From Leptospira yanagawae serovar Saopaulo str. Sao Paulo = ATCC 700523 (GTDB lineage Bacteria > Spirochaetota > Leptospiria > Leptospirales > Leptospiraceae), in the NCBI RefSeq assembly GCF_000332475.2, contig NZ_AOGX02000015.1, forward strand, positions 1,240,001-1,304,000: DNA of 64,000 nt. Direction: 5' to 3'. The position numbers were made by a program, and so were the translations under genes. Below the pieces are notes generated by a model. That model worked only from the letters and a program-made list of their open reading frames with translations. It did no database searches and was not told the DNA's origin. This document shows positions 10,243 to 19,032 of the stretch, piece by piece. Numbering within the stretch: the stretch's first letter is position 1; each line of letters begins with the position of its first letter.

Positions 10243-10987
10243 ATTCTTCCTCCGATGGGGCGTGCTTTTCGCCCTGGTTTTGAGTGTTACCAATTGTAAT
10301 TCCACCTCAAAACGAGATTACTTTGACACAAACTTCAAATGTTTTGCCGAGCCAGGATGGCGTGACCAATCCAACTTCAAAAAGTACATTGAAAAGGGTT
10401 GGCTACCCACACGCCTGTTATACGGTGAAGATAATAACAGAATCAAACGATCAGAAATAGTTTTCGCAGGTGATAGTTTGGTTCATTTGTTTTTGCCGGA
10501 CCTTATGGCAAAAGAATTCCCAGGAAAATCGGTCACCAACCGAGGCATTGGTGGTGATATGACAGAGACATTATTAACTCGTATTGACGAAGACGTTTTA
10601 GTTTTGAATCCGAAAACTGTGGTCATCGAAATTGGAGGGAATGATTTCATCCAAGGTAAATGTTTGAGTCTTGTGCAGAATAATTTACTTTCCATCATTA
10701 AAAAGATCCATTCCAAGAACCAACAAATTCGTATCTTTTTGATCGCAGTACCACCCACTCGAGTGAAAGAACTCAATCAGATTGTTCCTGTTTACAATTT
10801 GTTTTTGAACCATGTGGCTCGTTCCACTCCAAATGTAGAATACATCGAAGTTTGGGATGTGATGCGAAAACTTGATTTCCCCACACTCAGTGAGGAGTTC
10901 ATTCGACCCAACGGTGATAGTTTGCATTTTAATGAAAAGGGATATGAACTTTGGGGTAAAAAACTAAGACCTTATTTGCAAAAATAA
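10220..10987 (+). CDS. SGNH/GDSL hydrolase lipoprotein
   Basis: A 255-residue secreted esterase/lipase-like protein. A basic N-terminus and hydrophobic stretch lead to the lipobox SVTNC, with the lipidated cysteine at 26. The SGNH blocks are complete: GDS at 84-86 (nucleophile Ser86), the Gly block in RGIGGDMT, Asn in IEIGGNDF, and the D-x-x-H pair in NGDSLHFN (Asp233, His236). The family hydrolyses acyl esters such as lysophospholipids or acetylated sugars; the substrate is unknown. It likely works anchored to a membrane facing the periplasm or the outside. serB follows after two bases. Confidence 0.84.
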   Translation: MNRKNRIKFFLRWGVLFALVLSVTNCNSTSKRDYFDTNFKCFAEPGWRDQSNFKKYIEKGWLPTRLLYGEDNNRIKRSEIVFAGDSLVHLFLPDLMAKEFPGKSVTNRGIGGDMTETLLTRIDEDVLVLNPKTVVIEIGGNDFIQGKCLSLVQNNLLSIIKKIHSKNQQIRIFLIAVPPTRVKELNQIVPVYNLFLNHVARSTPNVEYIEVWDVMRKLDFPTLSEEFIRPNGDSLHFNEKGYELWGKKLRPYLQK

Positions 10988-10989
10988 AA

Positions 10990-11907
10990 ATGAATTCAAT
11001 TCTACTTATCTCTCGTTCTCCGATTCCTGATTCTATCATTCCAAAAACATTTCCCACTATCATCCAAAATGTGAGTGATCCCTCCTCTTTTGGGAATCAT
11101 CCAAGTTCTGTTTCTGAATCCAAAATTTTTGTTTCAAAGCAATTGGGATTACACTGTGTGAGAATCGAACGAAATGAAAATATGAGTCGTGATCAAATTT
11201 TGGAAATTCGAAATGAATTGGCAAAAGACAAAATCGATTTTTTAGTTTTCAATTCCTTGTTACCAAAATCAGATAAGTCACTTTTTGTTTTTGATATGGA
11301 TTCCACTGTCATCAAAGAAGAAGTGATAGATGAATTGGCTAGGAAACATGGAGTCTTTGAAGAAGTTGCAAGTGTTACCAAAAAAGCAATGGAAGGTGGG
11401 ATGGGATTTGATGAAGCCCTGCGCCTTCGTGTGGAACATTTAAAAGGACTTTCGATCCAAAGTTTTAAGGAAGTATATGATCTTTTGCAACTCAATGATG
11501 GGATGGAAAATGTATTTCAATTTGTTCCAGCAAACGGTTGTAAGATTGGGATCTTAAGTGGTGGATTTAGCCCTGTATTGGAATTATTTTCTAAGAAGTA
11601 CCCAATTGATTTTTTCAGGGCCAATGGTTTGGAAGAAAAACATGGTTTTTTTACAGGAGAAATCCTTGGTGAGATCATCAACCGAGAAAAAAAAGAATTA
11701 TATTTAAAAAAATATGCAAATGAACTTTCCATTCCATTAAATCGGGTAGTTGCCGTTGGAGATGGAGCCAATGATGCTCTGATGTTAAATGTGGCAGGTT
11801 TTGGCATTGGAATCCATGCGAAACAAGGTTTAAAAGACAAAATTACCAACTGGATTGAGTTTACTGATTTATCAGCTTTAGTTTTCCTCTTTGAGAATTC
11901 TTTTTAA
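10990..11907 (+). CDS. serB: Phosphoserine phosphatase
   Basis: Last step of serine synthesis, hydrolysis of phosphoserine. The HAD core is complete: motif I FDMDSTVI with Asp102 and Asp104, motif II in ILSGGFSP, the motif III lysine region, and motif IV VAVGDGANDALML. A roughly 95-residue N-terminal part, possibly a degenerate ACT-like regulatory region, precedes it, making 305 residues in all. The 3' end overlaps the convergent mutS gene by 30 bases. Confidence 0.93.
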   Translation: MNSILLISRSPIPDSIIPKTFPTIIQNVSDPSSFGNHPSSVSESKIFVSKQLGLHCVRIERNENMSRDQILEIRNELAKDKIDFLVFNSLLPKSDKSLFVFDMDSTVIKEEVIDELARKHGVFEEVASVTKKAMEGGMGFDEALRLRVEHLKGLSIQSFKEVYDLLQLNDGMENVFQFVPANGCKIGILSGGFSPVLELFSKKYPIDFFRANGLEEKHGFFTGEILGEIINREKKELYLKKYANELSIPLNRVVAVGDGANDALMLNVAGFGIGIHAKQGLKDKITNWIEFTDLSALVFLFENSF

Positions 11908-14400
11908 TTCATCTAATATAGAAAGCGCTTCAAGTGGTGGAATTTTATTTGGATCAAGACCTAAAATCCTATTTATCACCTTTTCTTCGTTTGCTGAGAT
12001 TCCCTTAGTTTCTTTTTCCAGTAAATTTCCAAATAAACTTGGTTCATCATTTTTGATTTTGATTTCTCTTTTTTTGGATTCTAGGCCAGATAAAATTTCT
12101 TTTGCTCTTTCTGAGACCGATACTGGAATTCCTGCCAGTTTTGCTACATAGATTCCGAAGGATTGTTTAGATTTTCCTCGTTTTACTTTTTTTAAGAAAA
12201 GAATTTCACCATCTTTTTCAAACGTATCTAAGTAAAGATTGAAGATGCCTGCTCCTTTTTCAAGTTCTGTTAACTCATGGTAATGGGTGGCAAAAATGGT
12301 TTTAGGTTTTGGAAAGTTTTGACTTAAGAATTCTAAAATTGCCCAAGCGATGGACAAACCATCGTAAGTGGATGTTCCTCGTCCCACTTCATCAAAAATA
12401 AGCAAACTGTTTTCTGTAAATTGATTTAAGATAGTGGCAGTTTCTTTCATCTCTACAAAAAAAGTTGATTCACCTTTGGTTAAGTTGTCTCCAGATCCAA
12501 TTCGCGTGAAAATTCGGTCCACAATGGCAAGAGAGGCTTTTTTTGCCGGGACATAGGAACCCATTTGGAAAAGAATTTGGTTAATGGCAATTTGTCTCAT
12601 AAAAGTAGACTTACCTGCCATATTGGGACCCGTTAACACTGCAATGGCATTTTCTTTTGGATTGAGTTCGAGGTTATTGGGGACAAAACGTTCGCCAATC
12701 GGTAAAAAAGTTTCTACCACTGGATGGCGAGAATCGATGTATTCAATGATCCCATCTGTTCGGATTTCTGGTCTTGTCCATTGGTATTCCTCTTTGATTT
12801 CGGTAAGAGAAAGATGGTAATCAAGAGATGCCACTTCGTTGGATAATGTTAAAAAAGCTTCGTAAAGTGAAATACAAGAAGTTACCAAATGATCAAATAC
12901 TTGTTTTTCGATTCTTTCGATGATTTCATCCGCCTGTAGGATGGCTCTTTCCAATTCTTCTAATTTTGGTGATGTAAATCTTTCCCCTGTCACAAGGGTT
13001 TGTTTTTTTAAAAAATGAGATGGAACATCTTTGGCTTGGGCTTTAGACACTTCGATAAAGTATCCAAGGATTTTATTGTAACGGATTTTGAGACTCGAAC
13101 AACCGGATTCTTTTTTTTCCTTTTCTTCGAGTTCTAAAATCCAATCTTTTCCTTTTTCCCGCGCAAGGATCGCGTCATCGTATTCTTTGTTAAAACCAGA
13201 TCTTAAAAAAGGTGAGTTTCCTAAAAATACTGGAAGTTCCCCATCAAACAAAGTAGTTTGGAATTCTAAAACGAGTGATTCTAATTCCTTTGGAAGTTTG
13301 GAAAAGTCATAACCAATCCCATCTAAAACCAGTTTCATTTGCCTAACGGCCGTTAAGCTTTTTTCGATCCCTCTAAAATCGCGAGGTAATGCTTTGCCCA
13401 CACGGAACCGGGTAATGACTCGTTCTAAATCAATGAGATCCCCGAGTGATTCTTTGATTTTGAGTCTTTCTTTTTTGTTTTGGGTTAAAATTTCAATTTT
13501 GTCCCAATGATCTTTGATTTTGTTTTCATCACGAGTGGGAAAAAGAATCCTTTGTTTGAGGTAACGTTTTCCCGTGGCGGTCGTACAACGATTCAAAACT
13601 CCAAAAAGTGTATGGTTTTTGTCATTGGGATTTTCGACTAACTCCAAATGGGAAACGGTTTGTTCATCTAATATTAAATATTCAGCTTCATCGATCCTTC
13701 TAGGGGATTTAAAAACAAAATTTTGATTCCGGTAATTATATTGTAAATAAGCATCTAATACATGTACAACGGAATCAATTCCTGCTCCCTTTTTTTTCGG
13801 TAAAAATTCCTTTGGGATTTGTGATAGGATGATTTTTGATTCTTTTGAGAGAGGAGGAATCTCTTCTGTATAAATCATTTCCTTCGGGGAAAATCGTTTG
13901 ATGGTATCAAGAATTCTTTCTTTTTCAGTTTCCGAGAAAAAAAAGTAAACAAGTTCCGATGTTGATACATCAGCAAACGCTAAGTATATGGAAGATTTTT
14001 CTTTGTAGTATAGGGATAAATAATTGTTTTGGTATCCACCAAGTAAATTATCTTCCACGACTGTACCTGGTGTGATGATTCGCACCACTTCCCTTGACAT
14101 GATCTTGGCTTTTGGGTCATCGGGTTTTGTTTGTTCGCAAACCACTACTTTTTTCCCAGCAGATATAAGCCTAGATATATAACTTTCTGTCGCATGGTAG
14201 GGGATTCCTGCCATTGGGATTTGGTTTTGTCTTTTGGTGAGCGTGATGTCTAAAATTTGTGCCGCAATTTTAGCATCCTCCATAAACATTTCGTAAAAAT
14301 CACCCATTCGAAAGAAAACTATCCCATCCGGGTGGAGTTCTTTTACTTCCAAATACTGGCGCATCACTGGAGTATTCAAAGCTTCATAGGTTTCGGACAT
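11878..14400 (-). CDS. mutS: DNA mismatch repair protein MutS
   Basis: Recognises mismatches and small loops and recruits MutL. An 840-residue protein with the mismatch-reading motif FRMGDFYEMF near the N-terminus (Phe-x-Glu wedge), connector and lever domains, and a C-terminal ABC ATPase with Walker A LTGPNMAGKSTFMRQ, Walker B LLIFDEVGRGTSTYDG and a following HYHEL. The frame is open further upstream to 14469, but ATG 14400 gives the standard N-terminus (MSETYEALNTPVMRQYL). It overlaps trpF by 17 bases and serB (convergent) by 30. Given the two homopolymer frameshifts in this window, it is notable that mutS itself looks intact. Confidence 0.97.
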   Translation of the reverse strand: MSETYEALNTPVMRQYLEVKELHPDGIVFFRMGDFYEMFMEDAKIAAQILDITLTKRQNQIPMAGIPYHATESYISRLISAGKKVVVCEQTKPDDPKAKIMSREVVRIITPGTVVEDNLLGGYQNNYLSLYYKEKSSIYLAFADVSTSELVYFFFSETEKERILDTIKRFSPKEMIYTEEIPPLSKESKIILSQIPKEFLPKKKGAGIDSVVHVLDAYLQYNYRNQNFVFKSPRRIDEAEYLILDEQTVSHLELVENPNDKNHTLFGVLNRCTTATGKRYLKQRILFPTRDENKIKDHWDKIEILTQNKKERLKIKESLGDLIDLERVITRFRVGKALPRDFRGIEKSLTAVRQMKLVLDGIGYDFSKLPKELESLVLEFQTTLFDGELPVFLGNSPFLRSGFNKEYDDAILAREKGKDWILELEEKEKKESGCSSLKIRYNKILGYFIEVSKAQAKDVPSHFLKKQTLVTGERFTSPKLEELERAILQADEIIERIEKQVFDHLVTSCISLYEAFLTLSNEVASLDYHLSLTEIKEEYQWTRPEIRTDGIIEYIDSRHPVVETFLPIGERFVPNNLELNPKENAIAVLTGPNMAGKSTFMRQIAINQILFQMGSYVPAKKASLAIVDRIFTRIGSGDNLTKGESTFFVEMKETATILNQFTENSLLIFDEVGRGTSTYDGLSIAWAILEFLSQNFPKPKTIFATHYHELTELEKGAGIFNLYLDTFEKDGEILFLKKVKRGKSKQSFGIYVAKLAGIPVSVSERAKEILSGLESKKREIKIKNDEPSLFGNLLEKETKGISANEEKVINRILGLDPNKIPPLEALSILDELKRILKEEN

Positions 14401-15016
14401 TGTGTACCAATTCTTTGATTTTATTTGGATCTTTTTTACCGTCTGTTTCCACACCACTTGCGACATCAATTCCAGTTGGATTTAAACTCTTTAAGGCGAA
14501 CTGGACATTTTCTGGTGTGATCCCACCTGCAAGTAAGTACGGTCGTTTTACGTTTGTTATATATTCCCAAGGGAAGGTATGCCCACTCCCACCACCAAGA
14601 CCCTTCTGAAAACTATCTAAAATCACGAGGGGTGACATGGGTTCTAATCCTTCATCCGAAACAACGGGAGATTGTATTCGTATTGCAGGTAATAATTGTT
14701 TATGGTTTGTGAGAGAGTCCCAAAGTTCCATAGGTACAAATTGGTCTCCTCGGATGAGTTGGATCAAATCGGGTGAAAATTCTTTTGTGATCTGAAGGAT
14801 TTCTTCTGTTGTGTTTTCAAAGAATAAAAATACCACTTTAGGGAACTTGGGCTTTTGGCGGAAGGAAAGGAGTTCCTTTGCAATCGTTTGATCGATTTTA
14901 CGAGGGGAACGAGGAGAAAAATTAAGACCAACAAAATCCACACCGAGTTCGTGGCACAACTCCAGTGTGGGAAGGTCTTTGATTCCACAAATTTTGATTT
15001 GGTATTTGGTTCCCAT
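14384..15016 (-). CDS. trpF: Phosphoribosylanthranilate isomerase
   Basis: Third step of tryptophan synthesis, an Amadori rearrangement. It is a 210-residue single TIM barrel. KICGIKDLPTLELC holds the catalytic Cys, VGLNFSPRSPRKI the substrate loop, and LAGGITPENV and GIDVASGVE form the C-terminal phosphate-binding part. No other trp gene is nearby; it is upstream of and overlaps mutS, so the pairing looks like an operon of convenience. Confidence 0.95.
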   Translation of the reverse strand: MGTKYQIKICGIKDLPTLELCHELGVDFVGLNFSPRSPRKIDQTIAKELLSFRQKPKFPKVVFLFFENTTEEILQITKEFSPDLIQLIRGDQFVPMELWDSLTNHKQLLPAIRIQSPVVSDEGLEPMSPLVILDSFQKGLGGGSGHTFPWEYITNVKRPYLLAGGITPENVQFALKSLNPTGIDVASGVETDGKKDPNKIKELVHNVRNL

Positions 15017-15032
15017 CGAGAACCAGATTGGT

Positions 15033-15653
15033 TTAACTCAAATCGGAGGCAATCGATCCTTTGTATCCAAAGTGTAAAAATTTAAGGAAACTGTCTTGGT
15101 ACACAAGCATGTCTTGTTTGGAAATCCCTTGTCTTACCATTTGTACAAAGATATTCAAGAAAAATGACAAGATATTCCGAACCACAAACTCATCCACTTC
15201 TCCTTTGTAACTAGGGTTTTTTTGTTTGAAGTTGTTGTATTGTTCGAAGTTGATTTTTGTGAGCCTTGTGAGAACCGTATCTGGAAATTCTTCCAGATGA
15301 GAGCCTTGTGCCTTCGTAAGGAGTAGGATAAAATCATCTCGGTTCGCATCCACGTAATCTAAGGCGATGTGAAACCTTTCTTTCCACGCCTCATAACTGT
15401 CGTTAAATCGTTTTTCAAAATAATCTGGATGGGAAACGTAAGCGAACGCCTTTTCCAATCCAGACAACACAGGTTGTAAGATTTCTGTGAGTAAGTGTTC
15501 TTTGTTTTCAAAGTAGTTGTAGATATTACTCGTCGAAACCTTTGCTTTTTTGGCAATGGTGCGCATACTTGCTTTTTCAAAACCAAGTTGGATGAACTCT
15601 TCCCGAGCGGCCTGTAGAATTTCTTTTCTAGTATGTTCTTTTGGAGTTTGCAT
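15033..15653 (-). CDS. TetR/AcrR-family transcriptional regulator
   Basis: A 206-residue one-component regulator. The N-terminal DNA-binding domain is clear (EILQAAREEFIQLGFEKASMRTIAKKAKVSTSNIYNYFENKEHLL, given here only as the family landmark from residues 11 to about 55). The C-terminal ligand domain is helical and not diagnostic. A long inverted repeat directly upstream of its start suggests autoregulation. It sits between folC and trpF on the same strand. Confidence 0.88.
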   Translation of the reverse strand: MQTPKEHTRKEILQAAREEFIQLGFEKASMRTIAKKAKVSTSNIYNYFENKEHLLTEILQPVLSGLEKAFAYVSHPDYFEKRFNDSYEAWKERFHIALDYVDANRDDFILLLTKAQGSHLEEFPDTVLTRLTKINFEQYNNFKQKNPSYKGEVDEFVVRNILSFFLNIFVQMVRQGISKQDMLVYQDSFLKFLHFGYKGSIASDLS

Positions 15654-15655
15654 AG

Positions 15656-15695
15656 TCCTGAACGATGTTTCCTAAAAGAACAATCTCGTTCAGGA
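15656..15695. promoter_or_regulatory. Inverted repeat upstream of the TetR gene, candidate operator
   Basis: TCCTGAACGA and TCGTTCAGGA form perfect 10-bp arms separated by 20 bases, beginning two bases before the TetR start codon. A further inverted pair, GAAC-N6-GTTC, overlaps the right arm. TetR proteins usually bind inverted repeats next to their own gene, so this is a plausible autoregulatory site; a hairpin in the folC-tetR mRNA is the alternative. Confidence 0.55.
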
Positions 15696-15715
15696 TTCAT
15701 TTGTAAAGTCCAATT

Positions 15716-16930
15716 TTACATCTTTATTGTATTTTGTATTAAATTTGCCACAATTCCATAAAGTCGAAAACTCCCTAACACCAAAATGGGAGTTCTGCCT
15801 TGGAATAAAGGAACAAGTTCCAAATCTGTGCTGGCCCTTTGGACTCGAGGGGATAGCGGTCCTTGAGGCTCTGGGAACCTTCCAAATCCATTCCCTTCCC
15901 AAAGGAAGAGGGTTTCCAATTGTGTTTCCGATTCGAGGAACGAGTTTAGGATGCCAGAAAGGTCCTTATCCGGAAGGCTCCCGAGGAGGACATGGAATTT
16001 GGGATGGGATTTGGCAAATTCGAGAGTGGTTGTTCGGATGGCATCTGGGTTATGGGAAGGATCAAAAACCACGAGGGGTTGGTTTGCCAAAACTTCCATC
16101 CTGCCTTTAGGTTTTGGTAGGTCTTGGAAGTGTACCAATTCTAGATTTGTTTTTTGGTTTGGAAATACAACCTTAAGGATCGTTTTCGCATAAAGGAAAT
16201 TAAATTCCAGATAACTTTCTTTAGGCGAAGAAGAGACCATATGCAGTGGCAAGATGTCTTTTTGGGGAAAATTTTGGAATGCTTCTGGTAAAGAGGTAAC
16301 TTCCTCTTCCAAAGCAAAAAGGGCTTTGGTCTGTTCCCCTATAATGCCTAATTTTTCCTTACAGATCACTTCTTTTGTTTTTCCCAAAATTTCAGAATGG
16401 TCGAGCCCTATTTTTGTAAGTACAACAAAGTCAGCATCTACAAGTTTTGTGGCATCCAATCTCCCTCCAAGCCCTGCTTCCCAGATTTCGACATCTACAT
16501 TTTGGTTTTGAAAGAAATGATACGTGAAAACAGTTAAATATTCAAAGTAGGATAAGGAATCATATTGAGAAAGGTTTGGTAAAAACTCGTTTTGGAAACA
16601 GTTTTCTACCTCATTTGGATGGGGTAGGTTTGGAATCCCGTCCTTCACAATTTGGAACCGTTCGAGTGGAGAGAGTAGATGTGGGGAAGTGTAAAGTCCA
16701 ACTGTTTTTCCAAGTTTTGATATTAGACAAGCTAAGTAGTGTGAGGTGGAGCCTTTTCCGTTTGTGCCTACCACACTGATCCGAATGGGGGCATGTTGTT
16801 TTTGATTGAAAGTTTCTTTACTCGAATCAAAAACTTTTTTGAGAGAGTCCAAAGTATAGTTTTGGAACACATTGAAATTTCTAGTTTTTTCAATGTTTTG
16901 CCTTTCGTTTAAAAAATCTAAAAATTTCAT
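15716..16930 (-). CDS. folC: Dihydrofolate synthase / folylpolyglutamate synthase
   Basis: Adds glutamate to dihydropteroate and to folates. A 404-residue Mur-ligase-fold protein with P-loop VVGTNGKGSTSHYLA, the following LYTSPHLLSPLERF, and WEAGLGGRLDATKLV, the central Mur-ligase motif. The C-terminal domain contains VVFDPSHNPDAI. The gene is 35 bases downstream of aroE on the same strand, consistent with a chorismate/folate pairing. No strong ribosome site is seen. Confidence 0.93.
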   Translation of the reverse strand: MKFLDFLNERQNIEKTRNFNVFQNYTLDSLKKVFDSSKETFNQKQHAPIRISVVGTNGKGSTSHYLACLISKLGKTVGLYTSPHLLSPLERFQIVKDGIPNLPHPNEVENCFQNEFLPNLSQYDSLSYFEYLTVFTYHFFQNQNVDVEIWEAGLGGRLDATKLVDADFVVLTKIGLDHSEILGKTKEVICKEKLGIIGEQTKALFALEEEVTSLPEAFQNFPQKDILPLHMVSSSPKESYLEFNFLYAKTILKVVFPNQKTNLELVHFQDLPKPKGRMEVLANQPLVVFDPSHNPDAIRTTTLEFAKSHPKFHVLLGSLPDKDLSGILNSFLESETQLETLFLWEGNGFGRFPEPQGPLSPRVQRASTDLELVPLFQGRTPILVLGSFRLYGIVANLIQNTIKM

Positions 16931-16964
16931 GGTAATCTTTGGCGGGAATGGATTTATTCCAGAT

Positions 16965-17855
16965 TTATTTTCTCTTTTTTAATTCACGTAATAAAATGGA
17001 TTCTACGTTTCGGATCCATTTTGGTTTGGCTTTTGAATTGGTAAAGAGTTCAAACTGTTTGATCCCTTGGTAGAGTAACATATGATAACCTGGAATGATT
17101 TCTGCTTTTTGTTTTTTGGCCATCTGAACAAGTTCTGTTTCCAAAGGGTTATATACTATATCGAATAACGTGTGTTTTTTGGTAAAAAAACGAGAATCCA
17201 ATAGGGGGTCTCCTCCCACACCTTTCATACCAATTGGTGTTGTGTGGATGATGAGATCATAATCCTCTCTATTTTGTAACACTTGTTCATTTGTAGTTCT
17301 TTCTAACCATGATGGATTTCCTAACGATTGTTCGATTTCGCTGATCGCATTCTGGTTTCTTGCTAAAAGGTGTACCTTTCGTTTGATGGATTTATTTTTT
17401 CCTTTGGATTCCAATTCCTTTGCAATGGAAAATAAAATCCCTTTGGCACTGCCCCCACTTCCTAGGACAAGTATATTCTTTGTTAAACTTGGATCTACTA
17501 GATCGGCATTCTTTTGTATGATGGAAGTAAGAGCTCCCGTTCCATCTGTATTGACGGCTTCGATTCCATTGCGTAAGATAAGGGTGTTGGATGCTAACAT
17601 CGCTTTTGAAGCCTCGCAAGCCCTGTTTGCTTGGCTATAGGCCCATTCTTTAAAAGGAATGGTGACAGAGACACCCTTCACACCTAAATCAAGAAGGGGA
17701 GCCATTCCGATTTCTTTCCATCGTTCATTCTCAAACACTAAATAGACAGCATCGTACCCAGAGAGTTGGAACAATGTATTGTGGATCCAAGGGGATAGGG
17801 TATGGCCTAAGGGAAATCCCAATATGCCAAAGATCTCTGTGTGTTTTGAATACAA
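16965..17855 (-). CDS. aroE: Shikimate dehydrogenase
   Basis: NADPH-dependent reduction of 3-dehydroshikimate in the chorismate pathway. A 296-residue protein with the substrate motif LGHTLSPWIHN, the catalytic Lys in VTIPFKEWA, and the NADP-binding loop VLGSGGSAKGILF. The C-terminal GYHMLLYQGIKQFELF is also typical. The start is TTG 17855, supported by AGAGG six bases upstream; there is no nearby ATG. A divergent membrane-protein gene starts about 75 bases away. Confidence 0.94.
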   Translation of the reverse strand: MYSKHTEIFGILGFPLGHTLSPWIHNTLFQLSGYDAVYLVFENERWKEIGMAPLLDLGVKGVSVTIPFKEWAYSQANRACEASKAMLASNTLILRNGIEAVNTDGTGALTSIIQKNADLVDPSLTKNILVLGSGGSAKGILFSIAKELESKGKNKSIKRKVHLLARNQNAISEIEQSLGNPSWLERTTNEQVLQNREDYDLIIHTTPIGMKGVGGDPLLDSRFFTKKHTLFDIVYNPLETELVQMAKKQKAEIIPGYHMLLYQGIKQFELFTNSKAKPKWIRNVESILLRELKKRK

Positions 17856-17930
17856 GGAAAACCTCTTTTTTTTATCTTATGGACGAATCAATGGCTTACC
17901 GAAAATAGGTAATAGATAGGTACAAGACCA

Positions 17931-18275
17931 ATGATTTCATTACCGCTCGCCGCACCATCGGAACCATGGACAATTCTCGTTGATATTTTATTCTTTTTTC
18001 TCGCATCTGCAGCCTGTGCCTATTATTTTTATTATTACAAACGAAAAGACTTACTCGGTAAATTTTGGGGATCCACCTTTGTGGCAGGCATTGGTGCTTT
18101 GATTGTGTTTGCAACCTTGCAGACCTACATTAGAGACATCATCATGTGGCTCATGTCTCCCAAAATTGGATCTACACAATTATCAAACGTGAATCTGGTT
18201 GCTATTTTTCTTGGTGGATTTTTTGCCCTCTACGTGATGAACCGAATCAACCATAACAAAGAACGAAGGGATTGA
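17931..18275 (+). CDS. Small membrane protein of unknown function
   Basis: 114 residues with three predicted membrane helices (around residues 13-33, 47-64 and 87-103) and short charged tails (YYYKRKDLL; MNRINHNKERRD). Not recognised. Its last 93 bases are antisense to the 3' end of the glycosyltransferase gene. This is an unusually long convergent overlap, so one of the two stops may not reflect the functional end, or both genes really share the DNA. Confidence 0.62.
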   Translation: MISLPLAAPSEPWTILVDILFFFLASAACAYYFYYYKRKDLLGKFWGSTFVAGIGALIVFATLQTYIRDIIMWLMSPKIGSTQLSNVNLVAIFLGGFFALYVMNRINHNKERRD

Positions 18276-19025
18276 GTTCGACTTCTCATAAAGTTTGAGA
18301 TACTTTAGAAAATTATAATAAAAACCCAGGAGTGCAAGGACAAAGCCTTGTTTCCCATCTAAGATCCCCAATCGGATCCAATACATATAAAATCCTTTAA
18401 AACATCCCTTTACAAAAGCCCAAAGAACGGAACTTTGTTTCCCTTTTCTAAATTCTTCTTCCGCAAATAAACTAGAGTAACGATCGATGAATTTTAAATG
18501 GTCTGATATATTTTTATAAGAATAATGAAACAATGGATTTTTTAATTTGTATGGTTTGCCATTGAGTCTGACTCTTTCGTGCACCAAACCACCGCTAAAC
18601 TCTCCTTCTGATTTTTGGAACAATCGAATTTGATAATTGGGATAATACCCACCAAATCGAATCCATTTGCCTAAATAAAACGTGAGTCTAGGAACCAAAA
18701 AACCTTTCGGTTCTAAATTGTGATTCGTAAAGAGGGAGAGGATTTCTTCTTTTAATTTGGGAGATACCACTTCATCAGCATCGATGGCAAGGACCCAGTT
18801 ATTTTTTGTTTTAGAGATCGCAAAGTTTTTTTGGTCTGCATAATTTTGAAACGTCCGATGGAATACTTTCGCACCAAACGATTTTGCAATGGCAACTGTA
18901 TCATCGGTGGATCCTGAATCTATAATGATGATATCATCGATAAAGGAAATTGCATTTAAGGTGCGACTGAGATTGTCTGCTTCGTTTAAAGTGATGATGG
19001 CACAAGAGAGGGGGATCGATGACAT
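18183..19025 (-). CDS. Family 2 glycosyltransferase (WaaE-like)
   Basis: A 280-residue GT-A glycosyltransferase: CAIITLNEADNLSRTL at the N-terminus, IIDSGSTDDTVAIA as nucleotide-binding segment, and AIDADEVVSP supplying the DxD metal site. The middle FGGYYPNYQIRLF and VHERV segments match lipopolysaccharide core transferases of the WaaE/KdtX group. It probably acts at the cytoplasmic face of the inner membrane in LPS or glycan assembly. About 30 residues after the usual end (YNFLKYLKLYE) form an extra tail that overlaps the convergent gene. Confidence 0.88.
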   Translation of the reverse strand: MSSIPLSCAIITLNEADNLSRTLNAISFIDDIIIIDSGSTDDTVAIAKSFGAKVFHRTFQNYADQKNFAISKTKNNWVLAIDADEVVSPKLKEEILSLFTNHNLEPKGFLVPRLTFYLGKWIRFGGYYPNYQIRLFQKSEGEFSGGLVHERVRLNGKPYKLKNPLFHYSYKNISDHLKFIDRYSSLFAEEEFRKGKQSSVLWAFVKGCFKGFYMYWIRLGILDGKQGFVLALLGFYYNFLKYLKLYEKSNSIPSFFVMVDSVHHVEGKKSTKKNSNQIHV

Positions 19026-19032
19026 TTAAAAA

